Below are positions 37,801 to 45,969 of a DNA stretch of 64,000 nt, piece by piece (position 1 is the stretch's first letter; the number at the start of each line of letters is the position of its first letter). Where the stretch lies: assembly GCA_040387475.1 (NCBI GenBank), contig JAZKDT010000025.1, positions 33,879 to 97,878 on the forward strand, in the 5' to 3' direction. Position numbers and translations under genes: made by a program. Source of the stretch: UBA4416 sp040387475. GTDB lineage: Bacteria; Bacteroidota; Bacteroidia; B-17B0; Aurantibacillaceae. The notes beneath the pieces are model-generated. The model did no database searches. It was given only the letters and a program-made list of their open reading frames with translations, and was not told the DNA's origin.

Positions 37801-40800
37801 CGATAAATGCTTTAGCTTCATTATTTAAATTATCAGAACTCGCTTTAAGTTCCTGCGCTTGCGTATTGGCTTTATATGTAGGATTTTTAAGAAGCTTATC
37901 ATTTTGTAATTTTAATTCGTTTTGATTGGCTTTACTTAATGCTAAGTAAGCATCTTGTTGCAATTGGGAAGTTTTATTGATCTCGTTATTTAAATTAGCA
38001 ATGGCTTCCGCTGGGTTCGTTCCTGCATCTGAACCTTTAACCTGATAGGTTGGATTTACCTTGGATAAAATATCCAGTGCTTTTTGCTGTTTGGTCAAGG
38101 CTTCATTTTCTTTCTCTTCAGCGTTACTCAATCCGCCGAGTTTAGCGGCACCCGATGGATAAGCCTCAGCCTCGGCCCGCAATTTTTGCGCTTGTTTAAA
38201 ATTAAGCGACGCTTCATCGACTAATAAATTGGCTTGTGAAATAGCGTCATTTGACTTGTTACCGGTTAATTTTTGAAGTTCAGTTAAAGCGTTATTGTTA
38301 TTATCGAATTTTGTTTTGTTTTGTTTTTCAGAGATAACTGAAGCCGCCAGTTTTTTATCAACCGATGTTTTTTCGTTTTCCGTTGCTTGTTTTAGCAAAG
38401 CGTCTTTTTCTGTACCCGTTTTTGTAGCGGCCTCTTTTCGTTGGTCGGCTGCTTTATTATTTAAGTTGTCAGCTTCAGTCAACATTGCTTCCGGACCTCC
38501 GGCAGATGAATTATTTTTAATAGCGGTCTCTGTTTTTGCAATCGTTGCATTTAAAGCCGTTTCACTTCGCTTAGATGCATCAAATTTATCGGTAGCAAAT
38601 TGTTTCAGAGCAATCGATGTATTTTCTTTATAATCGTTATATCCAAAAATCTGGTTAGCCGCATTCGTATTAGAATTCAATCCCGTTTTCAAATTGTTGA
38701 GCTCATTTAAAAAGGCAGCATTATCTGTTCCTGCAACTGGATCAATAGATTTTACAGGATCATTATTAGCCGCAGCATTATTCGTTATTCCAGCATTATT
38801 GGTACTCTTTATATTACCGGAAGTTATGATGTTACCTGGGGAGCTTGCTGTTGTATTAGTCGCGTTTGCGTTGATTGAGTTTGTAGCTCCAGAATTGTTG
38901 TTTTCAGATACAATAGCGTTATTATTTACAGTATTGGTTTGACTGTCGGAATTGATTCCCGTTGTTGAGGTATTGCTTGAAGTATTGTTTTCAGACACAA
39001 TAGTATTATTACTTCCGGCCGTAGTTTGATTGCCCGAATTAACTCCTATTGTTGATGTATTGGTTGAAGTATTGTTTTCGGATGCAATGGCATTGTTATT
39101 TCCGGTAGTAGTTTGATTGCCCGAGTTAATGCCGGTGGTTGTAGTAGCGGTTGAATTATTGTTTTCAGAGACGATAGCATTATTGTTTCCTGTATTGGTT
39201 TGATTGCCTGAATTAATCGTGGTTGTTGATGTACCGGTTGAATTATTGCTTGCTGAACTGATGGAGTTATTGCTTTCGGCAGTTGTTTGATTATTGGAAC
39301 TTATGCCCGTAGTTGATGTTTTAGAAGCATTGTTACCATTTTCATTGTTTACAGTGTTATTATTTTCTGCAGCTGGGGTACTAGAGCCAATAGAATTACC
39401 GTTTGAGTTAGCAGCAACCATATTACTCTCTATTTGTTTAATGACAGAATTGTTGTTTGCTATTGCTTTATCGTTTTCTATTTTTAGTTTCTCCAGATTT
39501 TTTATTTCATCATTCAATTTTTTCTTTTCTGCCGCGTTAGTTGTTTTTGAAACGGCATTTTTATCAATGGCAATCAAGTCGGCAACTTCTTTATTATATG
39601 TTTTTAAAATATCATTTTGTTTGGTTACACTTTCTTTATTTGTATTGTCAATTGAATTTTGGGTTACTTTTGGAATATATTTGTTTGTGATGCCCTCATA
39701 AGATAGAGCAGATGGATTATTTGTATTGCTTGTTTCAATGGCTGTATTTGAATTTTTTACGTTGCCAGAAGTTGTTGTCGTATTTAAAGCCGTAGAGTTT
39801 TCATTTTTATTACCGGTGTTAGTAGTAATGGCAACTCCATCAGGATTTTCATTTAATATTTTTGCCGCTATTTGCAACTCCTGGTTAACACCTTCTACTT
39901 GATTTTTAAGTGCGTCAATTTTTTGATTGTTCGTAATCAGGTCTTTGTTCTTTATGTCAATTTCCGATGTTAATTCACGTATTTGAGCGGCAATGTTTTC
40001 TTTAATAGACTTATCGCTTTCATTAGTTAAATCTTTTTCTAAATTTTCTGATTCTGTTTTTAATGCGGTTATTTCTGTAGCAATGTTATTACTTTTCTTT
40101 TCAGAGCTAATAAGTTCTTGTTTTTTTAATTCAGACTCGGCTTTTAAAGAAGTTAACAATTCGCTGGATTGATTTTTTTGTTTAGAAATATCATCCAGTT
40201 CTTTTTGAATACTTTCTAATTTCGTTAATGCTTCTTTGTTATTTTTATTTGTTATAACAGTTTCGAGTTGGGTAATATATTGATTCGTGAGGTCAGCTTC
40301 TTTTTGTTGTATGCTTGCATCTACTTCTAATTTTTTTGCCATGTTAGTGGCTGTATTAGCAACACCCGCAGCAATTTTTGCTTCTTCTTTTAATTGATTG
40401 GCTTTGGCCAACTCTTCGTTCTTCTTTGTTACATCGGTTATGGTATTGGCGTTTTCTATAGCCTGATCTGCCTCTTTTTGTATGGCAACAGATTCCGCAG
40501 TTTTTTGTGTAGCCAGTCCAAACGCGTCCTGCGCATCCTGTTTTAATTTTGTAGCTTCATCACTGGCCTCCTTGGCATCCATTTTTGCGATAGATAACAA
40601 CTGGTCATTCGTTACATTTTTATTTGTGTTAGCTGCAGTGGTTGAATTTGTTTCGTTACCTGTTCCTATCGTAGGGTTATTGGTGCTAACCGAATTCAAA
40701 TTTTTAGTTCCATCGGGTCCCTGACTTTTTGGAGTTTCCTTTAAGCTATTGTTGTAAGGTTCATTCTCATTAACTTCCAGCTTGGCCTTTTTTTCTATAA

Positions 40801-42172
40801 GGTCAATCATCATACTGTAATTTTCTTCTGCTACAGATCCCTCAAAATAATTAATAATTTTCAATATTTTTTTGTCATAAGAAATTACCTGCCGGTATGG
40901 TTTTAATGTGTAAGCAACAGGAATGTTTACGCCGTCAGATTGTGTTGGTATGCCTGGGGTTTCGACGGTAAAGATAAATTTCCCACCATTTGGTAATTCC
41001 ATATTATAATCGCCGTTGTCACCCGCTTGAAAAGAGCCAACAATCTCGCCGTTAGCCATGTTTTTAACAGTTACTTTTGATTTGATACTTTGTGAAGCTT
41101 CTTCCTTAACTACAGTTCCCTTCATCACAGCAAAGTTCATCGGTCGGCGTTCTGTGTTTATTTTTAAAACATCTAATTTTCCAAACGGACTATATCTTCC
41201 AGTACTAAAGAAAGCTGTTTTCTCGAGTGAATCGGTTACAAATAAAATATCGTCATCCGGTGAGTTAATTGGAAACTCTAAGTTTTCGGGTTTACTCCAG
41301 CTTTGTGTGTTTACATCAAACGTTGTTTTAAATACATCGTAGCCACCCATACTGTTATGTCCTTTTGAACTAAAATAAAGGGTCTTTCCATTGGGATGAA
41401 GGAAGGGATAATCCTCATCAAATTCAGTATTAACCGATGTAGGCAACATAGTGGGCTTGCTCCAGCTTCCGTTGGGTAGTTTATTTACATAATAAATATC
41501 CCGGCCGTTTCCTCCACCTTCGCCATAGCTCGAATAATAAAGTCTTTCGCCGCTTCGGGGTAAATAAACAACTGATTTGTCTTTCTTCTTTTTATCATAA
41601 CCGGATTTATATTCATCCGGTTTCACCAATAGTTTTCCGCCTATCTCTTTAACGTCATAGGCTTTAAAATAGTCGGCTTCATTTAATTGTTTTTTAGTAA
41701 TGACAACAAGGTCGGATAAATTAGAAAGTAAACGTTTACCATTTTTGCAAGCTTGGATTTCCCTGTCTACCTGTAATCTTTTTACAGAAGCTGCGCTGCC
41801 AATGGATTTATACTCTGTATATAGTTTTATCGCTTCGTCAAATCTATAATTGACGTGATAGGTTTTGGCTAAATAGAATTTAGCATCTTTAGGTGCGTCT
41901 GCAGGATTTTTAGTGGCAATTAGTAAATAAGAGTAAGGTTTCTTTTTATCCGGTTCAGTAAAAAGCATACACACCCCTAATTTGTAATTGTAATCTGGGT
42001 CTTTTGGATACAAAGAAACTAATTGTGCAAATAACTTGTAAGCGAGATTATAATCTTCACTTTCAAAATATTGCTCAGCTTGTTTTTTAAGATCTTCCTC
42101 ATTTTTAACTTGCGAATAGAAATCCGAGCAATAAAATATTGCCACAAACATACATAAAAAGCTAAAACGCAT
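34850..42172 (-). CDS. Giant secreted PD40 protein with Asn/Ser/Thr-rich repeats and three SPOR-like domains
   Basis: About 2440 residues. I choose ATG 42172 (MRFSFLCMFVAIF), giving a signal peptide ending DFYSQ; the open frame extends to 42220. Order (numbered from 42220): TPR-like helices about 40-150; PD40 propeller about 215-350, with FLHPNGKTLYFSSKGHNSMG; an Ig-like stretch; coiled coil about 540-830; Asn/Ser/Thr-rich linkers with a 29-residue repeat; two homologous 345-residue helical blocks (1169-1513 and 1640-1980) sharing GG.SNAEEKE; then three SPOR-like modules from about 2072, 2207 and 2365, each opening with VQIGA or VQIGV. It lacks an OmpA domain, which is usual at the end of TPR-PD40 proteins. 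A peptidoglycan-linked envelope scaffold is an inference. Confidence 0.85.
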   Translation of the reverse strand: MRFSFLCMFVAIFYCSDFYSQVKNEEDLKKQAEQYFESEDYNLAYKLFAQLVSLYPKDPDYNYKLGVCMLFTEPDKKKPYSYLLIATKNPADAPKDAKFYLAKTYHVNYRFDEAIKLYTEYKSIGSAASVKRLQVDREIQACKNGKRLLSNLSDLVVITKKQLNEADYFKAYDVKEIGGKLLVKPDEYKSGYDKKKKDKSVVYLPRSGERLYYSSYGEGGGNGRDIYYVNKLPNGSWSKPTMLPTSVNTEFDEDYPFLHPNGKTLYFSSKGHNSMGGYDVFKTTFDVNTQSWSKPENLEFPINSPDDDILFVTDSLEKTAFFSTGRYSPFGKLDVLKINTERRPMNFAVMKGTVVKEEASQSIKSKVTVKNMANGEIVGSFQAGDNGDYNMELPNGGKFIFTVETPGIPTQSDGVNIPVAYTLKPYRQVISYDKKILKIINYFEGSVAEENYSMMIDLIEKKAKLEVNENEPYNNSLKETPKSQGPDGTKNLNSVSTNNPTIGTGNETNSTTAANTNKNVTNDQLLSIAKMDAKEASDEATKLKQDAQDAFGLATQKTAESVAIQKEADQAIENANTITDVTKKNEELAKANQLKEEAKIAAGVANTATNMAKKLEVDASIQQKEADLTNQYITQLETVITNKNNKEALTKLESIQKELDDISKQKNQSSELLTSLKAESELKKQELISSEKKSNNIATEITALKTESENLEKDLTNESDKSIKENIAAQIRELTSEIDIKNKDLITNNQKIDALKNQVEGVNQELQIAAKILNENPDGVAITTNTGNKNENSTALNTTTTSGNVKNSNTAIETSNTNNPSALSYEGITNKYIPKVTQNSIDNTNKESVTKQNDILKTYNKEVADLIAIDKNAVSKTTNAAEKKKLNDEIKNLEKLKIENDKAIANNNSVIKQIESNMVAANSNGNSIGSSTPAAENNNTVNNENGNNASKTSTTGISSNNQTTAESNNSISSASNNSTGTSTTTINSGNQTNTGNNNAIVSENNNSTATTTTGINSGNQTTTGNNNAIASENNTSTNTSTIGVNSGNQTTAGSNNTIVSENNTSSNTSTTGINSDSQTNTVNNNAIVSENNNSGATNSINANATNTTASSPGNIITSGNIKSTNNAGITNNAAANNDPVKSIDPVAGTDNAAFLNELNNLKTGLNSNTNAANQIFGYNDYKENTSIALKQFATDKFDASKRSETALNATIAKTETAIKNNSSAGGPEAMLTEADNLNNKAADQRKEAATKTGTEKDALLKQATENEKTSVDKKLAASVISEKQNKTKFDNNNNALTELQKLTGNKSNDAISQANLLVDEASLNFKQAQKLRAEAEAYPSGAAKLGGLSNAEEKENEALTKQQKALDILSKVNPTYQVKGSDAGTNPAEAIANLNNEINKTSQLQQDAYLALSKANQNELKLQNDKLLKNPTYKANTQAQELKASSDNLNNEAKAFIAQSVSAKTPAEKANLLLKANEKEIAAIITLNQAVELTKGNTTIATSNTTTNPANTDSVGTNATNKTSNPSTTSTTTVANTNSAVTNGNTENNNANTTIENNSNSSNTNSVAVNIENPSNTNLNSAINTNTVSTNTGNVGNTIPNNESASTSTVSSSSALNVSGNNVGDEAAKLKAGLNNPSEGNLLAYNSYKNSEAIAFKDQAAEKINAALSQDKQLVTALDNVSQLASVNSGGNSLTPEVISSLLSDAEKLNDDAASLRRSAVNKTGGDKDKDISDAKALEAKAIGKKVEAANKQQQLNKATFEANKQSLEELAQLVKGKDIPELSSADMVANEANLFLKQADKLREEANAYPSDGAKLGGYSNAEEKEFQALFKQQSLLDLYKKQFPNYTPKKANVSTDSPEAIAKLNETKSALSTNNQAHIEGLTLLSQANEKEYKSRFIALPSALNAGQGGIKTKAQAAYKKNQDFLTKANQSADISVKKNLLLQANTSGQEAISLLNQITTSNTVANNNTSDNNTATNNTATNNTGNTNQTAANTTTNNNAKNTATNNQNTAGNNTSTNNNSANTPVIKIKVEGLEVKNNNAYTADKPIPIDEKMPEGLVFKVQIGAFKAPLPNNTFKGLSPVTAQTTPNGYIRYMAGNFEQYGSANAVKNDLRNLGYEDAFVVAYYNGKRINLNEATDKAKAAGQTIDPAANTSAGLTNNVNVPKNVITSTTNTTTDTQPVEITNEHEKMNGLLYTVQIGVYSKQITRSQLYNLRPIYTEKMPNGLFRYTAGIYNQTGKIIEDKRKVVNLGVKDAFVTAYYNSKRIPYAEAQKLQTENNNLKMEAENPIVFAGGTNSVPATNSVVVVDMNTVLQPDNKPASAITPFSNGVTAGPTPTPENGVKTDDAGISFKVQIGAYKNQVPNEVASKFLNIKTWPVQNVVINGLYIYTIGNFTGISFAKKLRDEAKSIGIADAYITVYKDGKKLYGAEAAQYLSN
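38890..39260 (-). repeat. Tandem 87-bp repeat in the giant gene (29-residue unit)
   Basis: Four to five degenerate in-frame copies encoding a pattern like SGNQTTTGNNNAI and SENN.ST.TST.GIN. Length keeps the frame (29 codons). The rest of the linker is similarly Asn/Ser/Thr-rich but less regular. Confidence 0.75.
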
Positions 42173-42356
42173 TTTACTTACACGCAGGATATGTCTAATA
42201 TGATTCAGATGCAATTTCAAATTTAACTAAATTTACCTAAATAATTTAGCATAAAGATGCTAGTTAACAAGAATTTGCATAAGAATTACTTCAAAAAATA
42301 GTTTTTATTCAATAATTCCTGTTTAAATGCTATCGGAAAATTTTTGCCAGCGGCAT

Positions 42357-42387
42357 AAAAAAAGCCCCGTTTATTAACGGGGCTTTT
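42357..42387 (-). terminator. Rho-independent terminator after the T9SS gene at 42411
   Basis: AAAAGCCCCGTT/AACGGGGCTTTT, a 12-bp stem with a 4-nt loop. Read on the minus strand it ends in a T-run. Confidence 0.92.
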
Positions 42388-42410
42388 AAATGATGTATTA
42401 GAAATAAAAA

Positions 42411-44168
42411 TTATTTGCTTAATACCACTTTTTTAGTTGTGATTTGATTGTTAGAGTTTAATTTAACGAAGTAAGCTCCGTTAGCTAAACCAGATAAATC
42501 AATAACATTATTACCTTTTACTAAAGTAGAAGTATAAACTTTGTCTCCGATAACATTAAACACTTCAACTGAAGAATTAACTTCGATTGCGTTGATGTTT
42601 AAGATACCAGAAGTAGGATTAGGGAAAATAGAAATTGCATCGTTAGCAGCAATTGTTTTAACACCTACGCTACCGTCTTTAACGATCATAATATCGTCAA
42701 TACGAACGTTGATCTGATCAGTATTAACAGTTAAAACACCTTTACCTGCAATTGCAAAATAACGAGTTTCGTTAGCTGTGGCTGTGTAATACGTTGAATC
42801 TTTTGTCCAAACCGGAGCAGCATTTGGAGTTATAGGAGAATAAGCTTTTACTACCGTTGTCATAGACATTGCATTTTGTGCTGTTCCTGTAAATACCGCA
42901 GATTGTGCATTTACAGTAAAACCTGCTGCTGTGTTAGCTTTTTTCCAGTAAGAGATTTTATAAACGTCGCCAGCAGTAACGTCCATACAAGGCAAATTAA
43001 CGAAAGCATCGTAAGTTCCAGCCGGAGCTCCGATAGTTGTCATATTTACAGTAAAGAATAATGCCTGAGCACCAGAATGTTTAGTTCCCGTAGATGGGCC
43101 AAAAGGAAGGCTTGTTCCAGTCCAGTCTAAGTTTAAGCTACCGTAATCATAAGCACTTTCAATACCGTTCACATAAGTGTTAGTTGTTAAAGCAAGTGCG
43201 TTAGAGTTAGAGATAGATAACATAGTTGTATCGTTAACCATATCTACATCACCCGGTTGAGCGCACCATGCTTTGATATCGTAAATATTGTTAGCTGAAA
43301 AGTTATAAGATGTAGGGAAAAGAACTACAGTTGAATCACCGGCAGCAATTGGGCCAGGGATAATAACCTGTGTAAATGTTACACCATTGATTCTGAAATT
43401 TACAGGGATATTCGCCTCAGACGTATTTCCTACGTTGTTGATTTGAGCAGCAACTGTATGAGTAGTTAATCCGCAGTTATGTAAATCAGCTACAGAAGCT
43501 AAAGATGTAAGTACACCAACTGCTTTTGCTTGTAAATTTACTAAAGGCGCTGTCGCGTCAAGAATGTTAAACGTACCGGTAAAATCTGCTGGAGCTGCAC
43601 CAAAACCATCGCCACTTACTGTGTAAGTACAAGCAATGTTTCCTGTCATACCAACTGGTACAGAAATGTTAATTTGAATTGGGTAGCTACCAGGACCTCC
43701 TGTAAAGCCATTAGGAACTATACCACCATAAGAGTTGTCATCATTTCCCCATGAAATTGTTTGACCAGTAATTCCGTTATAAGCCTCAGGACCATCAGAT
43801 GAAGAAACGCCATCATCCGGACCTAAATTTGGAGTGTTAGTAGTACTATTAATTGTAATACCTGCAGGGAAAGTGATATCTAATTTATCACCAAATTCAG
43901 AATCTGTGTTGGTTAACTGTAACACCATATTGATGTTTTGAGTAGAACCAGCAGTATAAGAAGTACTTACAACCATACTAGCAGCAATTGCCATTGGTGA
44001 ATTTGGAGTACCACCTTTAGCGTTGGAGGCTTTAACTTTTTTTACTGAAGATTCAGTTAAGGTAATTTTTTTACCATTTTGCAAAGGTTTTGTAACTTTC
44101 AGAGTTGTTTGAGCAGTAGCTGCTAAAGCAAAAAATGAAGTTAAACCCATTAAGTAGATTTTTTTCAT
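42411..44168 (-). CDS. T9SS type A sorted secreted protein, function unknown
   Basis: A 585-residue exported protein with a signal peptide ending ALAATAQ. The mature part is Thr/Ser/Asn-rich and beta-sheet-like: a domain with LDITFPAGITINS (about 100), a CARDB-like Ig domain around 210-310 (HTVAAQINNVGNTSEANIPVNFRI), then a jelly-roll-like region about 350-490. The C-terminus is a canonical sorting domain: SIFPNPTSGILNI, ending GLANGAYFVKLNSN and a basic tail. A phylum-type promoter and a strong terminator show a single-gene unit. Likely attached to the surface or released; no enzyme motif is visible. Confidence 0.88.
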   Translation of the reverse strand: MKKIYLMGLTSFFALAATAQTTLKVTKPLQNGKKITLTESSVKKVKASNAKGGTPNSPMAIAASMVVSTSYTAGSTQNINMVLQLTNTDSEFGDKLDITFPAGITINSTTNTPNLGPDDGVSSSDGPEAYNGITGQTISWGNDDNSYGGIVPNGFTGGPGSYPIQINISVPVGMTGNIACTYTVSGDGFGAAPADFTGTFNILDATAPLVNLQAKAVGVLTSLASVADLHNCGLTTHTVAAQINNVGNTSEANIPVNFRINGVTFTQVIIPGPIAAGDSTVVLFPTSYNFSANNIYDIKAWCAQPGDVDMVNDTTMLSISNSNALALTTNTYVNGIESAYDYGSLNLDWTGTSLPFGPSTGTKHSGAQALFFTVNMTTIGAPAGTYDAFVNLPCMDVTAGDVYKISYWKKANTAAGFTVNAQSAVFTGTAQNAMSMTTVVKAYSPITPNAAPVWTKDSTYYTATANETRYFAIAGKGVLTVNTDQINVRIDDIMIVKDGSVGVKTIAANDAISIFPNPTSGILNINAIEVNSSVEVFNVIGDKVYTSTLVKGNNVIDLSGLANGAYFVKLNSNNQITTKKVVLSK

Positions 44169-44203
44169 GTTAGTTGATTATTAAGTTTTAATTAAATTTC
44201 GCC

Positions 44204-44234
44204 TAAATGTAGTAATCTTTACCCTATTTTGCAA
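44204..44234 (-). promoter_or_regulatory. Promoter of the T9SS gene at 42411
   Basis: On the minus strand, TTG (44232-44234), a 20-nt spacer and TACATTTA (44204-44211), one mismatch from TAnnTTTG. It lies 36 nt from the ATG. Confidence 0.65.
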
Positions 44235-44295
44235 TATTTTTATTATTAATAATATAAATCCAAGAACGTATTGTATTATTAGTCAGGTAATTAAA

Positions 44296-45969
44296 TTATT
44301 TAACAACTATGTCCTTTTGTTTGCCTGATTTTTTGGAAGTTACCTCTATTCTCTCAATGTCTTTAAAAAAACTCGATAAACTCAGCTTACCTGAATTATT
44401 ATTTTTAGCAGACATCGTTAGCACTGGTTCCGGTTTTGATTTATCTTTAAATAATAGCTTAACTGTGTACTCATCACTTTCATTACCCTTATTAAATATA
44501 ATTAAGTTATCATCATCCAATGCCACTCCAAAATAATTCGGAAATAGGCTCGAAGAAAAATTTGCCCTGTATATTTCAAATTTATCATCTACTTTTCCTA
44601 ACGAATCAACCTGCCTTAAGGCAAAATCCCATACGATTTCTTTTTTTTGATTAATCTCAACAACCCTGTTGCTACTCCCTTCACAAATTAGATAATTTCC
44701 ATTAGGCATAATCTTTACGCCTCCCATTCTCTTAACCTTACCCGTACTTTCCTTGTCATAATTCAGGTCAAATTTCCATTTTAATTGAAAAGAATCTTTC
44801 TTAGAGACGGGGAAATGTACTATTTCAATACACGATATTTTCCCATTATCAATATCGTTATTATTAAAGATCAGCATATCATTATTTTCCAGTAACTGAA
44901 TGTCATGTTGTAATCTGAAAAGGTCAGTTTCGAATACGTCGTCTTCATCCTGGAGTTTAATGCCATACGATGCTATTATCTTTTTTGTTGTTCTATCAAT
45001 TTTTATAATTCTGCTAATGTCCCGGAAGCTTAAATAAATGGTATTGTTTTTTTCGTCAATTGTAAATGAATTAGCATGCGGATCGGCAACGCCATGTTGT
45101 GTTTTAACTTTACTGTTAATTAGATATTCATAAGGAAAATAATCTTTCATCCTCCATGACCAAACAATATTCCCTGCTTTATCAAATTCAATGATGTTGC
45201 AAAAATTTATGGCATCAGAAGTTGCAGTATCGTTTGAGAAATTTACTTTCTCATTTCCTAAAACCATATAATTTCCATTTGGTAACAGCGTTAAAGCGTG
45301 GTGATAATCTTCCCTCTCAGACTCTGAAACAGTGCCTTTATATGGCGCCTTCCAAATTGTATTAAGATCGATATCGGTGTGACTTGCGTAGGGCTGATGA
45401 ACAAAGGTCATGCTTCCATCGGCATATAGTTTAAAATCTCTAACTGTTTTTGAGTTTATTAAATCCAGATGTTCAGGAGCCATAAACCATACTATGTTTC
45501 CCCCTCTGTCAACCGCACATCTGTATATATCGCACCAAATTATGCCTTCCTGTATTTTATCTTTTTTATTATAATGCTGAATTGCTTTATATAATTTTGT
45601 ATTAGTCATTTTTGTATTTAAAATTGAAAAATAAAAATAGTTTGATTTTATTTTCTTATTTCCACGAAGCGTAGTTTCTACAAACCATTTATACTTTTTG
45701 CCAAGCTTTAAATTTTTAACTAATTGCAGAGGTGTGTTATCTTGCTGCTTTACTATAAAATCTTTAGGAGCAGGATCCACGATAGAATCGTAGGTAACAT
45801 ACACCGTATAAAATTTTGCATCTTTATAATAAGGGTATTCAAAATAAATTTGATTATAATTTAGTTTTGCTCCATCTTTGGGTAAATATTGGCCGTATAC
45901 CTGGCTTATAAAATTAACCATGAGAAAAAACAGTACGTATTTATTTTTAAGTGTTTTCATTTTTTTCAT
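44296..45969 (-). CDS. Arylsulfotransferase (ASST)-family secreted protein
   Basis: A 557-residue exported protein with a signal peptide ending SQVYGQ. The body resembles ASST-type six-bladed propellers: an Ig-like N-terminal part, then DRGGNIVWFMAPEHLD, DYHHALTLLPNGNYMVL (conserved HH), HGVADPHANSF and YLSFRDISRIIKI, and NYLICEGSSNRVVEI in the last blade. ASST enzymes transfer sulfate between phenolic compounds through a catalytic His, but a sulfate donor and activity are not provable here. The first 50 nt, coding the signal peptide, overlap on the opposite strand the signal peptide of the cytochrome gene at 45920. Start may be M4 (45960). Confidence 0.78.
   Translation of the reverse strand: MKKMKTLKNKYVLFFLMVNFISQVYGQYLPKDGAKLNYNQIYFEYPYYKDAKFYTVYVTYDSIVDPAPKDFIVKQQDNTPLQLVKNLKLGKKYKWFVETTLRGNKKIKSNYFYFSILNTKMTNTKLYKAIQHYNKKDKIQEGIIWCDIYRCAVDRGGNIVWFMAPEHLDLINSKTVRDFKLYADGSMTFVHQPYASHTDIDLNTIWKAPYKGTVSESEREDYHHALTLLPNGNYMVLGNEKVNFSNDTATSDAINFCNIIEFDKAGNIVWSWRMKDYFPYEYLINSKVKTQHGVADPHANSFTIDEKNNTIYLSFRDISRIIKIDRTTKKIIASYGIKLQDEDDVFETDLFRLQHDIQLLENNDMLIFNNNDIDNGKISCIEIVHFPVSKKDSFQLKWKFDLNYDKESTGKVKRMGGVKIMPNGNYLICEGSSNRVVEINQKKEIVWDFALRQVDSLGKVDDKFEIYRANFSSSLFPNYFGVALDDDNLIIFNKGNESDEYTVKLLFKDKSKPEPVLTMSAKNNNSGKLSLSSFFKDIERIEVTSKKSGKQKDIVVK

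Noticed and set aside
38890..39260. Possible CRISPR array (regular 87-bp spacing)
   Set aside because: The repeats are degenerate, directly adjacent, in frame with a coding gene and lack unique spacers; no cas genes are near.
39294..39701. 135-residue antisense frame opposite the repeat linker
   Set aside because: Same compositional artefact; it sits wholly inside the sense gene and has no promoter or start context.
45878..45919. Longer start of the cytochrome gene
   Set aside because: It adds 14 residues before the signal peptide without support; ATG 45920 gives a normal lipoprotein signal.
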